Notes: generated from the letters alone by a model not told the origin. A stretch of 64,000 nucleotides of DNA from Bacteroidia bacterium (GCA_014378485.1 JACMNO010000030.1:53007-117006); one strand, 5' to 3'. Positions 9,099-18,670 are shown, counted from the stretch's first letter. Program-made: numbers and translations.

Positions 9099-10046
9099 AT
9101 GGCAGATTACTATTCAATACTCGGGCTTTTAAAAAATGCGAGCGATATTGAAATTAAAACTGCTTTTAGGAAACTAGCAAAAGTTTATCATCCTGATAAA
9201 AACCCGAATGATCCGAATGCAAAACATTTATTTGAACACATTTTAAAGGCTTACAACACACTTATTAACCCACACTCCAGAACGCGTTATGACAACGCTA
9301 ATTTTTCAGAACCTGTAAAAAAAGTTCAGACAAAAAATTCCAGGCAGTCCGGTCAAAAAGAATGGTCGGTTTCAGAGGAGGATCTGAAACGGAGGGACTA
9401 TTATAAAAAACATTATCATCACGTAAAGAGTAAAACAGCTTCTACTAAAGAAAAAACAATTGCGCCATATACAGATTACAAATATGTATTATTTGCTACG
9501 CCTATTGCTGTCGGTTTATTGATGTTAATACTTTCTATCTTTGGCTCTGAATTAAAAACAGAGTTGATTCCACAAAAGAAAAGCCCACCGATTGAAATTA
9601 AAAACTCTTCAATTAAGCTGTCTAACGGCGATAAACCATACAGCGGGTACTTTGGCAGTGCTAAAATTTATGACACCAGCAATAGTTTACAAATAAATAA
9701 CTCCAGTTCATTTGATGCCGTTATTGTTGTGTTTGATAAAAAAACGAATCAGTACATACAACATTCTTATTTAAAAGATTCTTATTATGTAGAGTTCTCT
9801 AATCTTCCTGAAAACGGTGTTTACTGGAAATGTATGCTTGGAAAGAACTGGAATAATACCAAATTTCTGAATGATAATCGCGTATCCGGTGGATTTGACA
9901 GCTTGGTGCAATATCAAAGTAGTTCAAAGGCACCTACACTTTTTCCGCAGCAGAACGGTGATGAATTGAATCTTTTATATGTTATTGATCCGCACTCCAA
10001 AAACAAGCAATACATTAGCAGCGAAGAAGATTTTTTTAAAAAGTAA
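9099..10046 (+). CDS. Membrane-anchored J-domain (DnaJ-like) protein
   Basis: An N-terminal J domain (residues 1-68, with HPD at 31-33 in YHPDKNPND) would stimulate the ATPase of DnaK-type Hsp70. A charged linker follows, then one transmembrane segment at about 129-149 and a C-terminal domain of ~165 residues that I do not recognise (beta-rich, probably periplasmic). The Gly/Phe-rich and zinc-finger regions of true DnaJ are absent, so this is a specialised type III J-protein that may recruit Hsp70 to the inner membrane. The client is unknown. The following hydrolase gene starts 2 bases after its stop. Confidence 0.82.
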   Translation: MADYYSILGLLKNASDIEIKTAFRKLAKVYHPDKNPNDPNAKHLFEHILKAYNTLINPHSRTRYDNANFSEPVKKVQTKNSRQSGQKEWSVSEEDLKRRDYYKKHYHHVKSKTASTKEKTIAPYTDYKYVLFATPIAVGLLMLILSIFGSELKTELIPQKKSPPIEIKNSSIKLSNGDKPYSGYFGSAKIYDTSNSLQINNSSSFDAVIVVFDKKTNQYIQHSYLKDSYYVEFSNLPENGVYWKCMLGKNWNNTKFLNDNRVSGGFDSLVQYQSSSKAPTLFPQQNGDELNLLYVIDPHSKNKQYISSEEDFFKK

Positions 10047-10048
10047 AC

Positions 10049-10846
10049 ATGTTAAAAACAACGCAATTTAAGAACGGTAAAGTTACCTTTTCTGATACTG
10101 GGAAAGGAAGAGCCTTAGTATTGCTGCATGGTTTTTTAGGCTCGCACAAAATATGGGCAGGCACTATTGAGTGCCTTTCAAAATCTTTTCGTGTTATAGC
10201 TATTGATCTTCCCGGACATGGAGATACTGACTGTTTTGGTTATGTTCATACTTCCGAACTGATTGCTAAATGTGTTAAACATGTGATGGACGATTTACGG
10301 CTGAAAAAATATGTAATCATTGGTCATAGTATGGGCGGTTATGCGGCTTTAGCATTCGCCGATTTGTTTCCTGATACCTTGCGCGGTTTGTGTTTATATC
10401 ATTCAACTGCTTTTGCCGATTCGGAAGAAAAAAAAAGAGACAGAACCCGCTCCATTAAAGTGGTGAAGGCGAATCATAAAATATTCACCACAGAGGTTGT
10501 CAAAAATTTATTTGCTGCAAAAAATACAAAATACTTAAAAGAAGAAATTGCTTTTGCTCAAAAAATAGCGGCTAAAACTTCTAAACAATCTATTATTGCA
10601 TCGCTGGAAGGCATGAAGGATCGGCCTAACCGTGATATGATATTAGGCATGGCGCATTATCCTATTATGATGGTGATTGGGGAGTTGGATAATGTTCTGC
10701 CATGTGGGCAATTGCTGGAACAAAGTGAAATGATACAGAACAAACATATTCTTTATTTAGAGCATGACGGACATATGGGGTTTTTAGAAAGTCCACGGGC
10801 AAGTAACGCTGCACTGAAAAAATTTATTAGAGTTTGTTTTAAATAG
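10049..10846 (+). CDS. Alpha/beta hydrolase
   Basis: The 265-residue alpha/beta-hydrolase fold has an oxyanion loop HGFLG (27-31) and nucleophile elbow GHSMGG with Ser94. The acid is probably Asp in GELDNVLP and the base His in EHDGHMGF near the C-terminus. The size and arrangement resemble MenH-like and general esterase members, but neither menaquinone genes nor another pathway nearby supports a specific substrate. No signal peptide is seen, so it is probably cytoplasmic. It is tightly packed between the J-domain gene and the GNAT gene. Confidence 0.88.
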   Translation: MLKTTQFKNGKVTFSDTGKGRALVLLHGFLGSHKIWAGTIECLSKSFRVIAIDLPGHGDTDCFGYVHTSELIAKCVKHVMDDLRLKKYVIIGHSMGGYAALAFADLFPDTLRGLCLYHSTAFADSEEKKRDRTRSIKVVKANHKIFTTEVVKNLFAAKNTKYLKEEIAFAQKIAAKTSKQSIIASLEGMKDRPNRDMILGMAHYPIMMVIGELDNVLPCGQLLEQSEMIQNKHILYLEHDGHMGFLESPRASNAALKKFIRVCFK

Positions 10847-10854
10847 ACAGAAAA

Positions 10855-11355
10855 ATGGAAATAACTTTTACACATGCTCAAGAGAATGATTTAAAAAGAA
10901 TCGTTTCCACCTACAATTCAACCATTCCCTCGCGTTTAGTTACCGCCGATTTAGAACCAGTATCTATTGAAAGTAAACAAGCTTGGTTTGATGTACACAG
11001 TGAAAATCGCAGACCATTGTGGATTGTTGAAGTTGATGGAGTTTATGCAGGCTGGATGAGTTTTAACTCGTTTTATGGCCGTCCTGCTTATGATGGAACG
11101 GTGGAGGTAAGTATTTATTTAGAAGAAAGTGCCCGAGGAAAAGGATTGGGGAAAATATGCTTACAAAAAGCATTTGATGTTTGTTTAGAATTAAATATTA
11201 AAACTCTTTTAGGTTTTATTTTTGATCACAATGAACCAAGCTTACAACTATTTTATAAAATGGGTTTCGATAAATGGGCACACTTACCGAAAATTGCAAA
11301 TATGATTGATGCTGAAAGAGGCTTAATCATATTAGGGAAAAGAATTACTGATTAA
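10855..11355 (+). CDS. GNAT family N-acetyltransferase
   Basis: This 166-residue single-domain GNAT enzyme carries the acetyl-CoA pyrophosphate-binding loop ARGKGLGK in motif A (about 92-99), followed by FIFDHNEPSLQLFYKMGF in motif B. The TYNSTIPSRLVTAD and ESKQAWFD segments near the N-terminus resemble the phosphinothricin/methionine-sulfoximine acetyltransferase subgroup, which acetylates small amines. The true substrate is unknown. It is the last gene of the plus-strand run and converges on the DAHP synthase gene, with only 3 bases between the two stop codons. Confidence 0.88.
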   Translation: MEITFTHAQENDLKRIVSTYNSTIPSRLVTADLEPVSIESKQAWFDVHSENRRPLWIVEVDGVYAGWMSFNSFYGRPAYDGTVEVSIYLEESARGKGLGKICLQKAFDVCLELNIKTLLGFIFDHNEPSLQLFYKMGFDKWAHLPKIANMIDAERGLIILGKRITD

Positions 11356-11358
11356 CTC

Positions 11359-12438
11359 TTATTTGCGATTCATTATTTCCGTTTGAATGCGGATAGATTC
11401 TTCATGTAACAATTGACACAATTTTTCTGTATGTTCTCTTGGTATATCTAGCTTTTCAGCCCACTGAGAACGTGTACGCAAAATTTCCTGCCAGCGCTCC
11501 AGTTGAAAAATGGTAATGTCATGTTCTTTTTTATACTGACCTATTTGTTCAATAATAGTCATTCGTTTTTTCAAAACATTAATCAGTTCATCATCCACTT
11601 CATCGATCATGTTCCTGAATTGTATTAATTTATCAAGGCATTCAGGATTTTGTGAAGACGTTTTCCTGTAGATCAATTGATCCAATAATTCTTTTAAAGC
11701 GGAAGGTGTTAATTGCTGCTGAGCATCACTTAACGCAACTGAAGGATCAATATGTGATTCAATCATCAAGCCATTCATATCTAAATCCAAAGCCTTCTGG
11801 GCAACACCCGGTATCAGTTCCCTATTACCACAAATATGGCTGGGGTCACAAATAATTGGTAATTCAGGTAATAATGTTTTGAGTTCTATGGCAATTTCCC
11901 ACAAAGGCTTGTTCCTGTATTTTGTTTTACCGGCGTAATGAAAACCGCGATGAATGGCAGCAAGTTTAGTAATTCCTGAATTGGAAAAGCGCTCAATGGC
12001 TCCAAGCCATAATTGCATATCGGCATGGATCGGGTTTTTAACAAAGACAGGAATATCAACGCCTTTAAGAACATCCGCAATTTCCTGCACACTAAAAGGA
12101 TTACCAGTTGTTCGGGCACCAATCCATAAAACGTCCACACCATGTTTTAACGCCAGCTCTGTATGCTGTGCATTAGCCACTTCAACGGTTGTTTTTAAGC
12201 CAAATTGTTTTTGAACTTTAGTAAGCCAAACCAAACCAGGTTCGCCAACTCCTTCAAACGCATTTGGCCTCGTTCGTGGTTTCCAGATACCTGCCCTGAA
12301 TAATTTTATTTTATTAATTTCTAAAAGTGCTTTAGCAGTTTGCATAATCTGTTCCTCTGATTCAGCCCCACAGGGGCCGGCAATAATCAAAGGTTCATTA
12401 TCTTTGGTGATCCAGGTATTTAAAGCTTTTATGTTCAT
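11359..12438 (-). CDS. Bifunctional 3-deoxy-7-phosphoheptulonate synthase / chorismate mutase type II
   Basis: The enzyme catalyses the first step of the shikimate pathway (phosphoenolpyruvate plus erythrose 4-phosphate) and, in a fused domain, rearrangement of chorismate to prephenate. Residues ~1-260 are the DAHP synthase domain, with AGPCGAESEEQ and FRAGIWKPRTRPNAF. Residues ~270-350 are an AroQ-type helical chorismate mutase (FRNMIDEVDDELINVLKKR, then an ERW helix). In this fusion, common in Bacteroidota, the mutase domain can serve as allosteric sensor of prephenate. The start ATG at 12438 gives the standard MNIKALNTWI. It stands apart from other aro genes. Confidence 0.93.
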   Translation of the reverse strand: MNIKALNTWITKDNEPLIIAGPCGAESEEQIMQTAKALLEINKIKLFRAGIWKPRTRPNAFEGVGEPGLVWLTKVQKQFGLKTTVEVANAQHTELALKHGVDVLWIGARTTGNPFSVQEIADVLKGVDIPVFVKNPIHADMQLWLGAIERFSNSGITKLAAIHRGFHYAGKTKYRNKPLWEIAIELKTLLPELPIICDPSHICGNRELIPGVAQKALDLDMNGLMIESHIDPSVALSDAQQQLTPSALKELLDQLIYRKTSSQNPECLDKLIQFRNMIDEVDDELINVLKKRMTIIEQIGQYKKEHDITIFQLERWQEILRTRSQWAEKLDIPREHTEKLCQLLHEESIRIQTEIMNRK

Positions 12439-12484
12439 GATGCCAGATATTTAGAAAAGAAATTTGAGTTTATAAGATTGATTA

Positions 12485-14317
12485 TTATTTACAATAAGTA
12501 GCCAAAGGTTGTTGCGCTGCTGAAAATCCAAGATCAACTGCTCGTTTTAAATCAGCACAAGGATTCTGTTTTAAATTTACTTTCACAACTCCTTTCCAAT
12601 AATAAGCTTCAGCGTAATCAGCATCCAACTTCGTACAAACATCAAGATCCTGCATACATAATTCAAATTTCTGCATCTTGCCATATACGATAGCTCTTCT
12701 CATGTAATAAAGCGGATTTTCTGGTTTCGCAATAAGCACTTTGTTATAATAAACTAATGCTTTATCAAGTTGGTTCAAATCATCAAAACAATTTGCCATG
12801 ACATAATTTGCATTAGGATTATCAGGATCAGTTTTTAAAACAAATTCAGCATCATTCATCGCCTTAGGAAAATCCTTTAGGTTATAATATACATTGGCAC
12901 GCGCCACATAAGCCTTGGAATATTGTTTCAAGGCAATCGCCCTATCAAAATCCTTCAATGCTTTCTTCATTCTATCAGTTTGCGCATATAATAAACCTCT
13001 GTTGTAATAGCCCTTATAATACTCCGTATTTTCATTGATAGCAGCATTTAAATACCGAAGTCCCATATCGTAATTTTTATTCAGCATGTATTCAGCACCT
13101 AAACTATTTAAGGCCACAAAGGAATGGGGGTATTTTATAACGATATCAGAATACAAAGAAATACTATTCTTCCAAACGGCGGTGCGCACAAATGTGAGCG
13201 TACCGAAAATAAGAGTTAGAGAAACTCCAATTATTTTTAATGCATTTTCTTTTGGAGGAAAAACAGATAATAAAACCATCGATAGTCCTATGATAGGAAG
13301 ATACATGTAACGATCAGCCGTTAATACTTCTCCAAACGGAAGGAACTGTAAAACCAATAGCAGGTTCGTTATAAAAAATAACAAACCGAAAACCAAAACT
13401 TTCCCTGACTTAAAGAATTTATAAGACACAAATAATAGCAATACAATAATGCCATATCCAACTACAGTGCTGAGTACTTTATTTTGCGGGTACGGATAAA
13501 TAACAGATAAATTTATTGGAATCAAAAACTTGTACAGGTACTGTAAAATAGCATAACCGGCATAACCAATCCTTTCATGAAAAGCGTAGGCATGATTCTG
13601 GTTGATGAATTTATCTTCGGTCCTGGTATAAATGGTTGCTATACCAAATGCTATCGCAATGATGAGGAAAGGAATTTTATTAATTAATCTAGATTTGAGA
13701 TCTGATTTTGTTTCCAATAAATAATCCAGTAAAAGTAATACTAATGGAAAACAAATAGCAGATGGCTTGCTTAATGCTGACAAAACAAAAAACGCCAGGG
13801 CATATATATAATAATTCTTCTTATTATTAATTAAGAATTTCGCGTAATACAATAATCCTGATAAAAAAAACAAACTATACACTAGGTTATTCTTTGCAGA
13901 TACCCAGGCTACTGTTTCTACCTGCAATGGGTGAAAACAAAATATCAAAGCACAAACACCCGCTTTAACTTTATCTTTTAAAATAAGATTTACCAATTGG
14001 AAAACCAATAAGGTATTCACAATATGAAATAGCAAACTCATAGCATGGTGTCCTGCAGCATTTCCATTAAAGAGCAGCCAATCAATTGCAAAACCAATCA
14101 TACTTACAGGGGCATAATTTCCCACATAATATTTGGTAAAAAAAGCCCTGATATCAAACTGATGAACATCATTATTATATAATACAACCTCACCATCATC
14201 CCAACTGATAAAATTTGCTGAAAACAATTTTATGTAGACTACAACAACTAACCCACTTAGTATAAGTGCATACAAAATCAGTGGTTTAATGCCTGCACTA
14301 TTGGTAGTGGTTTTCAT
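12485..14317 (-). CDS. Polytopic membrane protein with C-terminal TPR repeats (TMTC/PMT-like glycosyltransferase)
   Basis: The 610-residue protein has two parts. Residues ~1-390 carry about ten or more transmembrane helices. They include the signature FHPLQVETVAWVSAKNN seen in bacterial relatives of the O-mannosyltransferase-like TMTC proteins and, at the start, a loop with SWDDGEVV that carries acidic residues typical of GT-C transferases. Residues ~400-605 form at least five TPR repeats (YYNRGLLYAQT, AYVARANVYYNL, YYMRRAIVYGKM, YYWKGVVKVNL). A lipid-linked-sugar transferase at the inner membrane with a periplasmic TPR domain is inferred; the substrate is unknown. It is divergent from the glycosyltransferase gene at 14373. 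Confidence 0.8.
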   Translation of the reverse strand: MKTTTNSAGIKPLILYALILSGLVVVVYIKLFSANFISWDDGEVVLYNNDVHQFDIRAFFTKYYVGNYAPVSMIGFAIDWLLFNGNAAGHHAMSLLFHIVNTLLVFQLVNLILKDKVKAGVCALIFCFHPLQVETVAWVSAKNNLVYSLFFLSGLLYYAKFLINNKKNYYIYALAFFVLSALSKPSAICFPLVLLLLDYLLETKSDLKSRLINKIPFLIIAIAFGIATIYTRTEDKFINQNHAYAFHERIGYAGYAILQYLYKFLIPINLSVIYPYPQNKVLSTVVGYGIIVLLLFVSYKFFKSGKVLVFGLLFFITNLLLVLQFLPFGEVLTADRYMYLPIIGLSMVLLSVFPPKENALKIIGVSLTLIFGTLTFVRTAVWKNSISLYSDIVIKYPHSFVALNSLGAEYMLNKNYDMGLRYLNAAINENTEYYKGYYNRGLLYAQTDRMKKALKDFDRAIALKQYSKAYVARANVYYNLKDFPKAMNDAEFVLKTDPDNPNANYVMANCFDDLNQLDKALVYYNKVLIAKPENPLYYMRRAIVYGKMQKFELCMQDLDVCTKLDADYAEAYYWKGVVKVNLKQNPCADLKRAVDLGFSAAQQPLATYCK

Positions 14318-14372
14318 AAAACAAATTTAAGATTAAGTTCGTTTGTTTCTATACAAATATTAAATTTACATC

Positions 14373-15143
14373 ATGCCTCATTTATCAGTTGTCATAATCA
14401 CTTTCAACGAAGAAAAAAATATTGCCCGCTGTCTTGAATCGGTTAAAGATATTGCCGATGAAATTGTGGTGCTTGATTCTTTCAGCAAAGATAACACCAA
14501 AGGGATTTGTGCTTCTTATGGTGTTAAGTTTTATGAGCATTCGTTTGACGGACATATTCAGCAAAAAAACCGTGCAATTACTTATGCAACCTATCCACAT
14601 ATCTTGTCATTGGATGCTGATGAAGCCTTGGATGAAACATTAAAAAAGTCTATTATAGAAGTAATACAAAACTGGACATACGATGGTTATTATATGAATC
14701 GTTTAACCAACTATTGTGGGCATTGGGTAAGGCATTGCAACTGGTATCCCGATTCAAAAATGCGTTTATGGGACAGTAGAAAGGGTTCATGGACAGGTGT
14801 TAATCCGCATGATAAATATGAATTAAAAGAAGGTGATAAAAATACAAAGCAGCTTAAAGGGGATATTCTGCATTACAGTTATTATACATTAAACGATCAT
14901 TATAAGCAGGTAGAATATTTTACCAATATTGCTTCCAAAGCTTTTGTAGAAGCGAAAAAAAAAGCGCCCTTTTACAAAATGATTGCAAACCCCATTGCTA
15001 AATTCATAGATCATTATATTTTACATTTGGGTTTTTTAGATGGAAAAGCAGGTTACTTAATTTCAAAAATTTCAGCCTATGCTACCTATTTAAAATATAA
15101 AAAAATCAGAGATCTTTATAAACAACAGGCACTTGCAAAATAA
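14373..15143 (+). CDS. Glycosyltransferase family 2 (WaaE/KdtX-like LPS core enzyme)
   Basis: The 256-residue GT-A enzyme opens with LSVVIITFNEEKNIARCLES and has the metal-binding DAD at 81-83 (LSLDADEAL). The following pattern, NYCGHWVRHCNWYPDSKMRLW, is diagnostic of the WaaE/KdtX group that adds a sugar to the LPS inner core. It is followed immediately by a heptosyltransferase-family gene whose start overlaps it by 11 bases, which supports a role in outer-membrane lipid or glycan assembly at the cytoplasmic face of the inner membrane. The donor and acceptor are not determined by the sequence. Confidence 0.88.
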   Translation: MPHLSVVIITFNEEKNIARCLESVKDIADEIVVLDSFSKDNTKGICASYGVKFYEHSFDGHIQQKNRAITYATYPHILSLDADEALDETLKKSIIEVIQNWTYDGYYMNRLTNYCGHWVRHCNWYPDSKMRLWDSRKGSWTGVNPHDKYELKEGDKNTKQLKGDILHYSYYTLNDHYKQVEYFTNIASKAFVEAKKKAPFYKMIANPIAKFIDHYILHLGFLDGKAGYLISKISAYATYLKYKKIRDLYKQQALAK

Positions 15144-16137
15144 CGCGGTCATATTAATCAGCCGAACCGATAGTATTGGCGATGTGGTATTAACGCTGCC
15201 TATGGCGGGAATTATTAAACAATATCTTCCTCAAAGTAAAATTATTTTCCTGGGAAAAAATTATACCAAAGATGTGATTGGCTTATCAGAACATGTAGAC
15301 GAGTTCGTAAGCTACGATGATATTTTAAAATTGAATGCACAAGCACAAATTGAAGCCTTCAAGAAATTGAATGCCACACACATCATTCATGTTTTTCCGG
15401 TAAAAGAAATTGCTCATTTAGCTAAAAGAGCTGGCATTAAAAATAGGATTGGTACCACAAATCGTTTATGGCATTGGTTTACCTGTAACATCAAAATATC
15501 CTTATCCCGTAAAAATTCTGAGCTACATGAAGGACAATTAAATACTAAACTATTAGTACCACTTGAAATCAAGAGAGAATTCAGTTTGGAAGACCTGGCA
15601 ACTTTTTATGGTTTTACTAAAATTCCGTTACTAGAAAAAATTAATGCTGATTTAATTGACTCCAATAAAATCAATATAATTCTTCACCCTAAATCAAAAG
15701 GTAGTGCTCGTGAATGGGGGTTAAGCAATTTTTCAAATCTTATTTCTCAATTAGATAAAACAAAATACAAGGTTTTTATAAGCGGCACTGCACAGGAAGG
15801 TGAACTAGTGAAAGATTTAATTACCAAACATCCTGAAGCAATTAACCTTACCGGTAAATTATCCCTGCAACAATTTATTGCTTTTATTAATCACTGTAAT
15901 GTGTTGATTGCAGCTAGCACTGGCCCTTTGCATATTGCGGCAGCCTTGGGTAAAAAAGCCATTGGCTTATATGCACCTATGCGTCCAATTCATCCGGGAA
16001 GATGGAAACCAATTGGTAAGAATGCAAATTATTTAGTATTAAATAAAGATTGTAGTGATTGCAGAAAAAGCATGGACTGTCATTGTATAAGGGAAATACA
16101 AACGCAGGAAGTAATTAAATTGATTGAGAAACTATGA
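15133..16137 (+). CDS. Glycosyltransferase family 9 (ADP-heptose LPS heptosyltransferase-like)
   Basis: The 334-residue GT-B enzyme of the WaaC/WaaF family has N-terminal ISRTDSIGDVVLTLPMAG (start of the first Rossmann domain), ILHPKSKGSAREW in the middle, and the C-terminal donor-site block STGPLHIAAALGK with a family-typical G..AP..P segment after it. The start must be the TTG at 15133. The next ATG would remove the conserved RTDSIGDVV segment, and no in-frame ATG lies upstream. It overlaps the family 2 gene by 11 bases and the SDR by 4, so the three are probably translationally coupled. CSDCRKSMDCHC near the C-terminus is a cysteine cluster seen in some members. Confidence 0.88.
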   Translation: MQNNAVILISRTDSIGDVVLTLPMAGIIKQYLPQSKIIFLGKNYTKDVIGLSEHVDEFVSYDDILKLNAQAQIEAFKKLNATHIIHVFPVKEIAHLAKRAGIKNRIGTTNRLWHWFTCNIKISLSRKNSELHEGQLNTKLLVPLEIKREFSLEDLATFYGFTKIPLLEKINADLIDSNKINIILHPKSKGSAREWGLSNFSNLISQLDKTKYKVFISGTAQEGELVKDLITKHPEAINLTGKLSLQQFIAFINHCNVLIAASTGPLHIAAALGKKAIGLYAPMRPIHPGRWKPIGKNANYLVLNKDCSDCRKSMDCHCIREIQTQEVIKLIEKL

Positions 16138-16931
16138 AGAATTTAAAAGATAAAGTCATTTGGATCACAGGCGCATCATCGGGCATAGGTGAGGCACTGG
16201 CGATTGAATGTGCTAAACATCAGGCCATTATTATTTTATCTGCGAGAAGAGAAACTGAATTATTGCGAGTGGCTAAACAGGCTAACTTAAATGATAAAAA
16301 TTCATTCATACTTCCATTAGATTTATCTGATACAAGTAAATCAAACGAATATGCTCAACAAATCATTTCTAAATTCGGAAGAATAGATATTCTTATTAAT
16401 AATGGCGGACAAAGCCAACGTTCCTCAGTTATTGAAACCCCAGCAGAAACTGAACGCTCTCTTTTTGAAATTAATTATTTTGGTACAGTTAATTTATCAA
16501 AAGCGGTATTACCACATATGCTAAAGAAAGGTTCAGGAAAAATTGTTGTGATCAGTAGTATTGCGGGCAAATTTGGTTTTTATTTACGATCATCTTATTC
16601 TGCCGCCAAACATGCCCTGCATGGTTATTTCGAGAGTTTGCGTTTGGAAACAGAAAAAAAAGGGATCAGTGTATTAATAGTTTGTCCGGGAAAAATAAAA
16701 ACAAATGTTTCTTTGAATGCTGAAACAGGTGCTGGTAAAACTCATAATGAAATGGATCCTAGTCATGAAGATGCAATGAGTGCTGAAGAATGTGCCAAAC
16801 AAATTATTGCAGGCATTATAAATAATAAAGAAGAAATTTTTGTTGGAGGAAAAGAATTATTAGTTGTAAAAATAAAACGTTTTTTTCCGAATCTGTTTGG
16901 GAAATTAATCAGAAAGCAAAGTCCTTATTAG
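16134..16931 (+). CDS. SDR family oxidoreductase
   Basis: This 265-residue classical short-chain dehydrogenase/reductase has a cofactor-binding TGASSGIG (12-19), NNGG (89-92) and a catalytic Ser141/142-Tyr155-Lys159 (SSYSAAKH). SARRE after the second beta strand favours NADPH. The closest general pattern is the DHRS7-like branch acting on lipids or sterol-like ketones. Given the nearby LPS glycosyltransferases and ketosynthase cluster it could reduce a ketoacyl or sugar intermediate, but this is inference. Its ATG overlaps the previous stop (ATGA), and its stop overlaps by 4 bases the stop of the convergent T9SS gene. Confidence 0.87.
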   Translation: MKNLKDKVIWITGASSGIGEALAIECAKHQAIIILSARRETELLRVAKQANLNDKNSFILPLDLSDTSKSNEYAQQIISKFGRIDILINNGGQSQRSSVIETPAETERSLFEINYFGTVNLSKAVLPHMLKKGSGKIVVISSIAGKFGFYLRSSYSAAKHALHGYFESLRLETEKKGISVLIVCPGKIKTNVSLNAETGAGKTHNEMDPSHEDAMSAEECAKQIIAGIINNKEEIFVGGKELLVVKIKRFFPNLFGKLIRKQSPY

Positions 16932-17896
16932 TTTTGTTTAACAAGCTTCTTAGTTACACTTTGTTTATTAATATAAGTAACTTTTACAAAATAAATGCCT
17001 TCTTCAAGGTTATGTAACTGTAATTGATAGGATTTATTCTTTACATATTCAGATAACAATATTTTCCCTGAGATACTTAATATTTCTATTTTCTCAAAAT
17101 CTCGATCAGTATTTATATTTAGAACATCGAAAGTGGGGTTAGGGCTCATATGTATATTATTATAATTGTACTCTGAATTATTAAGATTTGTTATTGCACC
17201 AACATAGATTGAGTCCAAAGATAAACGCAAATCGTCTATATAATAGTATGCAGAATAATCAACATCACTAATTACATTAATAATTTGAGTATTTGCATTG
17301 TCATAAAAATTACCAATAGTAATATAGTTGTAAATAGAATCTGCTATAAAAGAACCTTTAAGTGATGTCCAATTTATACTATCAGTTATGATAGTGTTGA
17401 AACATATATCACTATAATTATCATGAGTCAATAATCCTGGGTTTCCTATAGAAAACCTTGCTCCCATTTTATTTGATGCAGAATTCATAATTAAGTCTGG
17501 CTGTACTGCTAGACAAACTTTTAAAGAGAAAAAATATTTTGAGCCTACTGATAAAGAGGTGGTTAAAAATGTTCCGATGTATTCCCTATAATTAGTGGTC
17601 CATTGAGGATTTGAGAAAAATGTGGTATACGCAATAATGCCGGAATACGAAAGGCCATCAGCTGGATATTGATATCCAGCAAAATTGTAAGGGACGGAAT
17701 TGGTATTTGAACATGGGTTAAAATAATCCGGAGACCAAGCATTATTATTCCAAGATTGTGCGTCTATAATTGTAACATTGCCTACTTCTGGGCAACTTAT
17801 TGTATCTTCAAAGCTTCCATTAGGTATTAAATTTTGTGATTTGCTAACATTAACAAAACAACAAAACAAACACAGTATAATTGAAAATCGCTTCAT
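16928..17896 (-). CDS. Secreted T9SS type A cargo protein
   Basis: The 322 residues begin with a Sec signal peptide (about 1-20, VSKSQ). A single beta-sandwich-like domain follows, starting LIPNGSFEDTISCPE and including SWNNNAWSPDYFNPC. This domain recurs in Bacteroidota secreted proteins, often fused to OmpA domains, and may bind carbohydrate. The last ~75 residues are a T9SS sorting domain (MSPNPTFDVLNINTD, then a GKILLSEYV strand, LEEGIYFVKV and a basic KKLVKQN end). No catalytic residues are evident. It should be released or anchored at the cell surface. It is convergent with the SDR gene and is probably not part of the following ketosynthase operon. Confidence 0.8.
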   Translation of the reverse strand: MKRFSIILCLFCCFVNVSKSQNLIPNGSFEDTISCPEVGNVTIIDAQSWNNNAWSPDYFNPCSNTNSVPYNFAGYQYPADGLSYSGIIAYTTFFSNPQWTTNYREYIGTFLTTSLSVGSKYFFSLKVCLAVQPDLIMNSASNKMGARFSIGNPGLLTHDNYSDICFNTIITDSINWTSLKGSFIADSIYNYITIGNFYDNANTQIINVISDVDYSAYYYIDDLRLSLDSIYVGAITNLNNSEYNYNNIHMSPNPTFDVLNINTDRDFEKIEILSISGKILLSEYVKNKSYQLQLHNLEEGIYFVKVTYINKQSVTKKLVKQN

Positions 17897-17929
17897 TAAG
17901 TGAATTTACAAAAAAAATTGATTGAATTA

Positions 17930-18670
17930 CTAGATGGTATTAGCAAACTCATACCCCTTCGCCTTAATAGTAGGAATCAAAGCCTCCAACAATTCAGGCA
18001 TAAAATCTAACCGATCATGCAGCAAAATAATGGCTCCTGGTTTTAGTTGAGACAACACACGTTGTTTTATTTTCTCTACATGTTTAATAGATGTATCATA
18101 GCTACGTACATTCCAACCAATAGATTGTAAACCCAAAGTTTTAACTGCTTTAGCAATGTTTGGATTAGTAACGCCGTAAGGTGGACGAAATAATTTTGAT
18201 TGAGGTTGATAGTGTTCAATTAATTTCTGACAAGTCTCAAAATCATTGGTTACTTTTTTTGTTGACCACACATCAATAAAATTATGATGAGAAAAACTAT
18301 GGTTACCGATTTGGTGGCCCTCCGCAACTACTTGTTGTAATATACGTTCATTGTCTACAATATTTTTTCCAATGATAAAAAACACTGCCTTTACCCTATG
18401 TTTTTTTAGAACTTCCAACACCTTAATTGTATTAGCATGCGGACCATCATCAAAAGTTAATACTACTTTTTTATCGTTTGTATTTATACGATTGATTGAG
18501 ATTAAATGAAAGTTTAATCCAATGAAATAAGCGCCACAAAATTGAATAATAGCAAATAGCTTCATCCAAATAATCAAATACCAAAAACTTAAATTAAATG
18601 TAGATTGAAAAATAAAAAAGGCAAGAAGGCCAAAAAGAAAAATGATGGTGGTTGGCCAAAACTTTAGCAT
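17930..18670 (-). CDS. Polysaccharide deacetylase (NodB homology) family, membrane-anchored
   Basis: Two N-terminal hydrophobic segments (about 5-22 and 28-52) precede a NodB domain. The metal-binding triad fits Asp75 in LTFDDGPH (with Asp74 as the catalytic base), His124 and His128 (GNHSFSHH). RPPYG (162-166) and LLHDR near the C-terminus are also conserved. Family members remove N- or O-acetyl groups from chitin, peptidoglycan or other glycans in the periplasm. The gene overlaps the KS-like gene upstream by 7 bases, placing it at the end of the ketosynthase/ACP operon. NodB-type genes do occur with such clusters, but a role in lipid or pigment modification is only inferred. Confidence 0.88.
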   Translation of the reverse strand: MLKFWPTTIIFLFGLLAFFIFQSTFNLSFWYLIIWMKLFAIIQFCGAYFIGLNFHLISINRINTNDKKVVLTFDDGPHANTIKVLEVLKKHRVKAVFFIIGKNIVDNERILQQVVAEGHQIGNHSFSHHNFIDVWSTKKVTNDFETCQKLIEHYQPQSKLFRPPYGVTNPNIAKAVKTLGLQSIGWNVRSYDTSIKHVEKIKQRVLSQLKPGAIILLHDRLDFMPELLEALIPTIKAKGYEFANTI

